Origin: an uncultured Prevotella sp.
GTDB lineage: Bacteria > Bacteroidota > Bacteroidia > Bacteroidales > Bacteroidaceae
Direction of reading: 5' to 3'
NCBI GenBank assembly: GCA_934183135.1
Contig: CAKPRX010000056.1
Location: forward strand, 1-14,967
DNA: 14,967 bases
A program made the translations under genes and the position numbers. Each line of letters begins with the position of its first letter. The first letter of the stretch is position 1. Below the pieces are notes generated by a model. The model searched no databases. It had not been told where the DNA came from and saw nothing but the letters and a program-made list of their open reading frames with translations. Below, piece after piece: positions 13,416 to 14,967 of the stretch.

Positions 13416-13439
13416 ATCGTGAATGGGAATCTTCTAAGA

Positions 13440-13928
13440 TTATTCAGCGGCAGTCTCTGCTGCCTCTTCGGTCTGAGGAGCCTCTGTAGCAGGTGCCTCT
13501 TCAACTTTCTTAGTTGAGCGGCGGCTACGGCGAGTCTTCTTCTCAGCCTTGGGAGCCTTAGCCATATTGTCGTCAAAGTCTACCAACTCAATAAAGGCTA
13601 TCGAAGCAGCATCACCCTGACGGCTACCCAGCTTGATAATACGGGTATAGCCACCGGGACGGTCAGCTACCTTAGCAGCAACCTCACCAAACAGTTCTTT
13701 AACGGCGTACTTGTTCTGAAGATAACGGAAAACGACACGTCGACTGTTGGTGTCGTCTTTCTTAGAACGAGTAATCAGCGGCTCTACATACGACTTGAGG
13801 GCCTTGGCCTTAGCGAGGGTCGTAGTGATTCTTTTGTGCAAAATCAAGCTCGAAGCCATGTTAGAAAGCATGCTGGCGCGATGACTTGCAGTACGACCCA
13901 GATGGTTGAATTTCTTATTATGTCTCAT
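13440..13928 (-). CDS. rplQ: 50S ribosomal protein L17
   Basis: The protein has 162 residues. The start [20 protein letters not shown] and the motif around residues 41-55 ([15 protein letters not shown]) are diagnostic of bL17, a large-subunit protein near the exit tunnel. Residues up to about 120 form the conserved core, ending at the FIELVDF strand (about 112-118). The remaining 40 or so residues are an extension typical of Bacteroidota, first basic ([12 protein letters not shown]) and then Ala/Glu/Pro-rich. The gene lies 27 bp downstream of rpoA, the conserved order at the end of the alpha operon, and is followed by a terminator. Confidence 0.98.
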   Translation of the reverse strand: MRHNKKFNHLGRTASHRASMLSNMASSLILHKRITTTLAKAKALKSYVEPLITRSKKDDTNSRRVVFRYLQNKYAVKELFGEVAAKVADRPGGYTRIIKLGSRQGDAASIAFIELVDFDDNMAKAPKAEKKTRRSRRSTKKVEEAPATEAPQTEEAAETAAE

Positions 13929-13955
13929 TTTAATTGTTCTTTTAATAACAAGGGC

Positions 13956-14948
13956 TTATTCCTTGTCTAATTTATACTTTGAAATATCGGTTCCAAACGA
14001 AAGATTCAGACCCTCGAGCAAATCATCAAGCTCTGAGAGCGATTTCTTACCAAAGTTGCGGAACTTGAGAAGATCCGTCTTGTTATACTGAACCAGGTCA
14101 CCAAGCGTTTCTACATCGGCAGCTTTCAGACAGTTGAGGGCACGAACGGAGAGGTTCATGTCTACCAACTTAGTCTTCAGCAACTGGCGCATGTGCAGTA
14201 CTTCTTCATCAAACTCCTGATTCTCTTCCTTTTCAGGATTCTCGAGTGTTATCTTCTCGTCCGAGAACAGCATGAAGTGATAAATCAGTATCTTGGCAGC
14301 CTCTTTCAAGGCATCCTTTGGGTGTATAGAACCATCGGTAGTAACTTCAAGTATCAGCTTGTCATAATCGGTCTTCTGCTCAACACGATAGGGCTCTACT
14401 GCATACTTTACATTACGAATTGGGGTGTAGATTGAATCGATTGGGAGTACATTGACATCAGTGCAGAACTCACGATTCTCATCAGCCGGAACATAGCCAC
14501 GACCTTTGTTTATCGTAAGGTCAATCTGCATAGATGCCTTAGTATCTAAATGACAAATCACCAAATCAGGGTTTAACACTTCAAATCCAGTCAGATACTT
14601 ACTTATATCACCAGCCTTGAACTCTGTCGTGTTCTCAACAGTGATACTAACTTTCTCGTTCTCGAATTCTTCTACTACTTGCTTGAATCGAACTTGCTTG
14701 AGATTCAAGATAATGTTAGTAACATCCTCTTTTACACCAGGGACTGAGGAAAACTCGTGTTCAACACCTGCTATACGGATGGTGTTGATAGCGAAGCCCT
14801 CAAGCGATGAAAGAAGGATGCGGCGAAGGGCGTTACCAATGGTAACTCCAAAGCCAGGCTCCAATGGGCGGAATTCGAACTTGCCGAAGTGCTCATTGGC
14901 CTCTAACATTACGACTTTATCAGGTTTTTGAAATGCTAATATCGCCAT
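13956..14948 (-). CDS. rpoA: DNA-directed RNA polymerase subunit alpha
   Basis: The protein has 330 residues, the usual length. The N-terminal dimerisation domain includes [21 protein letters not shown] (about 28-48) and [20 protein letters not shown], the sites used for dimerisation and contact with beta/beta'. An acidic linker (about 235-250) leads to the C-terminal domain, with [15 protein letters not shown] and [16 protein letters not shown], which binds UP-element DNA and activators. It is expected to be part of the long ribosomal-protein operon, with the upstream gene (usually rpsD) beyond the right edge. The 19 bases left at 14949-14967 hold only the A+T-rich spacer. There is no internal promoter in view. 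Confidence 0.99.
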   Translation of the reverse strand: MAILAFQKPDKVVMLEANEHFGKFEFRPLEPGFGVTIGNALRRILLSSLEGFAINTIRIAGVEHEFSSVPGVKEDVTNIILNLKQVRFKQVVEEFENEKVSITVENTTEFKAGDISKYLTGFEVLNPDLVICHLDTKASMQIDLTINKGRGYVPADENREFCTDVNVLPIDSIYTPIRNVKYAVEPYRVEQKTDYDKLILEVTTDGSIHPKDALKEAAKILIYHFMLFSDEKITLENPEKEENQEFDEEVLHMRQLLKTKLVDMNLSVRALNCLKAADVETLGDLVQYNKTDLLKFRNFGKKSLSELDDLLEGLNLSFGTDISKYKLDKE

Positions 14949-14967
14949 TAACTTAATGATTTTTATT

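Larger units (their letters stand above)
13126..13439. other. Structured intergenic region between the SNF2 gene and rplQ
   Basis: This 314-bp A+T-rich stretch separates convergent genes. It contains the SNF2 terminator candidate (13163-13227), a tandem pair TAATTTAGCG/TAATTTAGTG (13179-13198) and the small stem TCTTTT-GTAT-AAAAGA (13222-13237). It also has an inverted repeat TTGCCTC (13288-13294) with GAGGCAA (13319-13325), and the rplQ terminator (13384-13415). No protein-coding frame or known RNA gene was recognised. Confidence 0.5.

Noticed and set aside
1..14967. CRISPR arrays, tRNA or rRNA genes, insertion sequences
   Set aside because: No regularly spaced repeats, no tRNA-like cloverleaf and no transposase were seen on either strand when reading by eye.

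Overview
The window is chromosomal DNA from a member of the order Bacteroidales (Bacteroidota). The evidence is convergent: several genes are preceded by the Bacteroidota sigma -7 element TAnnTTTG (for example TACCTTTG at 5876-5883 and 7915-7922) with little or no Shine-Dalgarno sequence. It carries a PorT-type outer-membrane protein, a 5'-nucleotidase split into two genes, a two-headed SGNH hydrolase, and rpoA followed by rplQ with a long Ala/Glu tail on L17. The genus cannot be fixed from sequence alone. Most genes are G+C-rich yet use ATA heavily for isoleucine.

Layout. 1-784 (-): 5' part of a membrane-anchored polysaccharide-biosynthesis nucleotide-sugar dehydratase/epimerase, running off the left edge. 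785-1259: long divergent intergenic region. 1260-2858 (+): two-gene operon encoding the C-terminal (lipoprotein) and N-terminal (metallophosphoesterase) halves of a 5'-nucleotidase-like enzyme. A strong bidirectional terminator follows. 3002-5573 (-): porT-like gene and, 52 bp downstream, a tandem SGNH/GDSL hydrolase. 5574-5950: divergent control region with a small hydrophobic 48-codon frame on the minus strand that resembles the end of a DMT/EamA transporter. 5951-6121 (+): 56-residue 2[4Fe-4S] ferredoxin. 6122-6666: terminator plus about 450 bp with no convincing gene. 6667-6891 (+): acidic DUF2795-like protein, convergent with an AlkZ-related winged-helix protein at 6928-7599 (-). 8024-8533 (+): nitroreductase. 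8712-10187 (+): rmuC. 10329-13125 (+): a 96-residue protein of unknown function and an 829-residue SWIM/SNF2 helicase-like ATPase. 13440-14948 (-): rplQ and rpoA, the end of the ribosomal-protein/alpha operon.

How the parts relate. The window is mainly a core-genome stretch: envelope and periplasmic hydrolases, a type IX secretion assembly factor, redox proteins, genome-maintenance protein RmuC, and the transcription/translation operon. The part most likely to be accessory is the two-gene cassette at 10329-13125. It differs visibly from its neighbours in base and codon use, is closed off by terminators on both sides, and couples an unrecognised small protein to a SNF2-type DNA translocase. 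It is the best candidate for an undescribed system, but its function cannot be read from the sequence.
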